From NCBI GenBank assembly GCA_038227745.1, contig JBBRPS010000662.1:1-5867 (forward strand): a stretch of 5,867 nt of DNA, read 5' to 3'. Positions 3,208-5,867 of the stretch are shown piece by piece. The stretch's first letter is position 1. Every line of letters begins with the position of its first letter. Below the pieces are notes generated by a model. That model did not search any database. It was not told the origin of the DNA and worked only from the letters and a program-made list of their open reading frames with translations. The stretch comes from DASPXY01 sp038227745. GTDB taxonomy: Bacteria; Planctomycetota; Planctomycetia; Gemmatales; Gemmataceae. Position numbers and translations under genes: made by a program.

Positions 3208-5867
3208 ATGAGCAGACTCGAACTGCCGGTCGCCGGCGCTGTGGACGTGGGGGCGCTGCGGGCGGCGCTGGCGGGGCGCTTCAGTGGCGAGGCCCGCTTC
3301 GACCGACTCAGCCGCGCGCTGTACTCCACGGACGCCAGCGTCTACCAGATCGTGCCTTTGGGCGTGCTGCTGCCGAAGACCGAGGCGGACGTCGCCGCGG
3401 CGCTGGAAGTCTGCCGCACCTTCCGCGTGCCGCTGACCGCGCGCGGCGGCGGCACCTCGCAGGCGGGGCAGGCCATCGGCCCCGGATTGGTCCTCGATTG
3501 CTCGAAATACCTCAACCACATCCTGGAGGTGGACGCGGCAGGACGCTGGGCGCGCGTGCAGCCGGGCTGCGTCCTCGACGACCTGAACCTGCACGTCAAG
3601 CCCCTCGGCCTGCAGTTCGCGCCCGACATCTCCACCTCCAACCGCGCCACCATCGGCGGCATGATCGCGAACAACTCGTCCGGCACCCACTCCGTCATCC
3701 ACGGCAAGACCATCGACCACGTGCTGGAGCTGAAGGTGCTCCTGGCCGACGGCACCCTCGCGCACCTGCGCCCGCTGAACGAGACGGAGCTGCGCGAGGC
3801 GTGCGCCCGCCGCGACCTGGCAGGCGAGGCCTACCGGGCCGTGCGGCGGCTGGCGTCCCAACATGCCGACGAGATCGAGCGCCGTTATCCGAAAATCCTG
3901 CGGCGCGTCGGCGGCTACAACCTCGACCTGTTCGTCCCAGGCGGGCAGACGCGGGAGAACGGCGACAGCCCTTTCAACCTCGCGGGCCTGTTCGTCGGCT
4001 CGGAGGGTACGCTCGGCGTCACGCTTGAGGCGAAGCTCAAGCTGATCGAGCTGCCGCGGGTCAAGGCGGTGCTCGTGGTCCACTTCGCCGAGTTGCTCGA
4101 CGCCCTCGGCGCCACGCCGGACATTCTGGCGCACGGCCCGGCCGCGGTGGAGGTCCTCGACAGGTACGTCCTGGACAGCACGCACCTGAACCCGGAGGCG
4201 TCGCGGCTGCGCGACTTCATCCGCGGCGACCCGGGGGCGATCCTGCTGATCGAGCTTTATGGCGACCGCCCCGAGGACCTACCTCCGCGCCTCGACGCTC
4301 TGGAGATGGACCTGAGGCGGCGCGGCCACGGCTACCACGTCCACCGGGCGCAGGATGCCGCGGCACAGGGGCGCATCTGGAAGTTGCGCAAGGCGGCGCT
4401 CGGCCTGTCGATGGCGGAGAAGGGCGACGCCAAGGCGATCTCCTTTGTCGAGGACACGGCGGTGGCGCCGGAGCGGCTGCGCGACTACATCGCCGAGTTC
4501 CTCGCGGTGGTGGCCCGGCACGGCACCAGGGCGGGCGTGTACGCCCATGCGTCGGTCGGCTGCCTGCACGTGCGGCCGGTGATCGACCTGAAGACGGCAG
4601 AGGGCGTACGCCGCTTCGAGGCGATCGCGGCGGCGGTGGCGGAGCTGGTGCTGAAGTACGGCGGCGCCCTGAGCGGCGAGCACGGCGACGGCCTGGTGCG
4701 CAGCCCCTTCCAGGAGAAGATGTACGGCCCGGCGCTCTACGGCGCCTTCCGCGAGCTGAAAAGGGCGCTCGATCCGCTGGGCCTGCTCAACCCGGGCAAG
4801 ATCGTGGACGCGCCGCCGCTGGCGACGAACCTGCGCCACGGCCCGGCCTACGTGACGCCGAACGTGCCGACGACGTTCGACTTCAGCGCCGACGGCGGCG
4901 TGGTGCGCTCGGCGGAATTGTGCGCCGGCGTCGGCGAGTGTCGCAAGAAGCGCGAAGGGACGATGTGCCCGTCGTACCAGGCGACGCGCGACGAGCAGCA
5001 CAGCACGCGCGGGCGGGCCAACGCGCTGCGGCTGGCGCTGACGGGACAGCTCGGCCTGCACGGGCTGACCGACCCGGCGGTCCATGAGGTGCTCGACCTG
5101 TGCCTGGAGTGCAAGGCGTGCAAGGGCGAGTGCCCGACGAACGTGGACATGGCCCGGCTCAAGGCCGAGTTCCTCCACCAGTATTACCGCGAGCACGGGC
5201 TGCCGTGGCGCAACCGCATCTTCGGCCACGTGGCGCGGCTGTCGCGCTGGGGCTCGCGGCTGGCGCCGCTGTCGAACGCCGTGGCGCGGAGTGCCGTGGG
5301 GCGATGGCTGAACGAGAAGCTGTTCGGGATCGACCGGCGGCGTTTGCCGCCGGCGTTCGCGCGGCGAAACCTCGTCGAGCGCTATCTGGAATGGCGGCCC
5401 AAGAACGAGCCATCGACGTCCGCCGTCGGCGTCCTGCTGTTTCCCGACACGTTCGCGCTGTACCACGAACCGGAGGTGGGCATGGCCGCCATCGGCTTGC
5501 TGCACCGGCTCGGCTGCTCTCCCAGGCTCGGGCTGCCGCGCGGCCGCCGCACCGAGCGACTCACACGCGGAGCCGTGCCCGAAGACGGCGTTGCGTCGGA
5601 CCTCGTGTGCTGCGGCCGGCCGCTGATCTCCAATGGCCTGCTCGACGATGCCGTCGCCCACGCTCGCCATAATGTGGAGCGGCTTTATCCCTGTGCGGCG
5701 GCGGGCACACCGATCATAGCGTGCGAGCCGAGCTGCATCCTCACCATCAAGGACGACTACCCGGCGCTGCTGCACGGCGCGGGCCGACGGCAAGCCGAGA
5801 CCGTCGCGGCGCAGTGCCTCACCCTGGAAGAGTTCGTGGAAGCACGGGCGGCAAGGGCGCCCTTCAA
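3208..5867 (+). CDS. FAD-linked oxidase / Fe-S oxidoreductase fusion (GlcD-GlpC type), 3' partial
   Basis: The frame is open for 886 codons from ATG 3208 to the window edge. Family members are roughly 950-1,020 residues, so only the C-terminus is probably missing. It likely oxidises a D-2-hydroxyacid (D-lactate, glycolate or D-2-hydroxyglutarate; the substrate is not decidable), passing electrons from FAD through Fe-S centres to the membrane chain, as in E. coli YdiJ. The FAD-binding-4 domain has ARGGGTSQAGQ (78-88), GGMIANNSSG (150-159) and GSEGTLGV (264-271). The FAD-oxidase C domain has likely metal ligands H447 and H454 in AHASVGCLHVRP, and SGEHGDG (489-495) with E491 and H492. It closes with LLNPGK (526-531). 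The Fe-S module has CAGVGEC...MCPSY (C572, C578, C587) and CLECKACKGECP (C632, C635, C638, C642). The CCG domain has CCGRP (801-805) and CEPSC (839-843). GGTGGGGA lies 4 nt before the start. Confidence 0.93.
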   Translation, partial: MSRLELPVAGAVDVGALRAALAGRFSGEARFDRLSRALYSTDASVYQIVPLGVLLPKTEADVAAALEVCRTFRVPLTARGGGTSQAGQAIGPGLVLDCSKYLNHILEVDAAGRWARVQPGCVLDDLNLHVKPLGLQFAPDISTSNRATIGGMIANNSSGTHSVIHGKTIDHVLELKVLLADGTLAHLRPLNETELREACARRDLAGEAYRAVRRLASQHADEIERRYPKILRRVGGYNLDLFVPGGQTRENGDSPFNLAGLFVGSEGTLGVTLEAKLKLIELPRVKAVLVVHFAELLDALGATPDILAHGPAAVEVLDRYVLDSTHLNPEASRLRDFIRGDPGAILLIELYGDRPEDLPPRLDALEMDLRRRGHGYHVHRAQDAAAQGRIWKLRKAALGLSMAEKGDAKAISFVEDTAVAPERLRDYIAEFLAVVARHGTRAGVYAHASVGCLHVRPVIDLKTAEGVRRFEAIAAAVAELVLKYGGALSGEHGDGLVRSPFQEKMYGPALYGAFRELKRALDPLGLLNPGKIVDAPPLATNLRHGPAYVTPNVPTTFDFSADGGVVRSAELCAGVGECRKKREGTMCPSYQATRDEQHSTRGRANALRLALTGQLGLHGLTDPAVHEVLDLCLECKACKGECPTNVDMARLKAEFLHQYYREHGLPWRNRIFGHVARLSRWGSRLAPLSNAVARSAVGRWLNEKLFGIDRRRLPPAFARRNLVERYLEWRPKNEPSTSAVGVLLFPDTFALYHEPEVGMAAIGLLHRLGCSPRLGLPRGRRTERLTRGAVPEDGVASDLVCCGRPLISNGLLDDAVAHARHNVERLYPCAAAGTPIIACEPSCILTIKDDYPALLHGAGRRQAETVAAQCLTLEEFVEARAARAPF

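Noticed and set aside
3112..4185. A 357-codon open frame on the minus strand
   Set aside because: It is antisense to the FAD-binding domain, its product is of low-complexity composition, and it runs through the perfect hairpin at 3124-3189.
4279..5793. A 504-codon open frame on the minus strand
   Set aside because: It lies entirely antisense to the dehydrogenase, whose domains are clearly recognisable. The translation is an Arg/His/Ala/Val-rich shadow of GC-rich codons without any family motif.

Overview
The window is GC-rich bacterial DNA with strong G/C bias at third codon positions. It holds four protein-coding genes, one initiator tRNA and several palindromic intergenic repeats. The gene content suggests a large, high-GC environmental genome, plausibly a planctomycete of the Gemmata type: a sulfotransferase with a hydrophobic N-terminal segment, a SUFU-domain protein, a tRNA without an encoded CCA end, and genes mostly set apart rather than packed in operons. 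That assignment is inferred from general character only. No single gene here settles it.

Layout, left to right. A truncated palindrome (1-20) precedes a class I SAM-dependent methyltransferase (48-851, +). This gene converges on a PAPS-dependent sulfotransferase (853-2052, -). The two stop codons lie one base apart, inside a shared 28-nt palindrome (829-856). Between the sulfotransferase start and the tRNA is a gap of about 200 nt (2053-2255) with a -10-like TACAAT and a strong stem-loop. The initiator tRNA-fMet (2256-2327, +) has the diagnostic C1:A72 mismatch. A 200-nt gap follows, containing G+C-rich palindromic repeats. Next is a small SUFU-domain protein (2528-3115, +) with a good Shine-Dalgarno sequence. 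An almost perfect intergenic hairpin with 30-bp arms (3124-3189) separates it from a large two-module flavin and iron-sulfur dehydrogenase, which starts at 3208 (+) and runs off the right edge with no stop in 886 codons.

The genes do not form an obvious pathway. The methyltransferase and sulfotransferase both modify small molecules or glycans, but they are convergent and so not co-transcribed. The dehydrogenase is a single-chain fusion of a GlcD-like FAD module and a GlpC-like Fe-S module, which would oxidise a D-2-hydroxyacid and pass electrons to the membrane chain. The SUFU gene has no toxin partner in view. I found no convincing new multi-gene system. The least ordinary signals are the palindromic elements and how they sit on gene ends, and the initiator tRNA with a variant anticodon stem.
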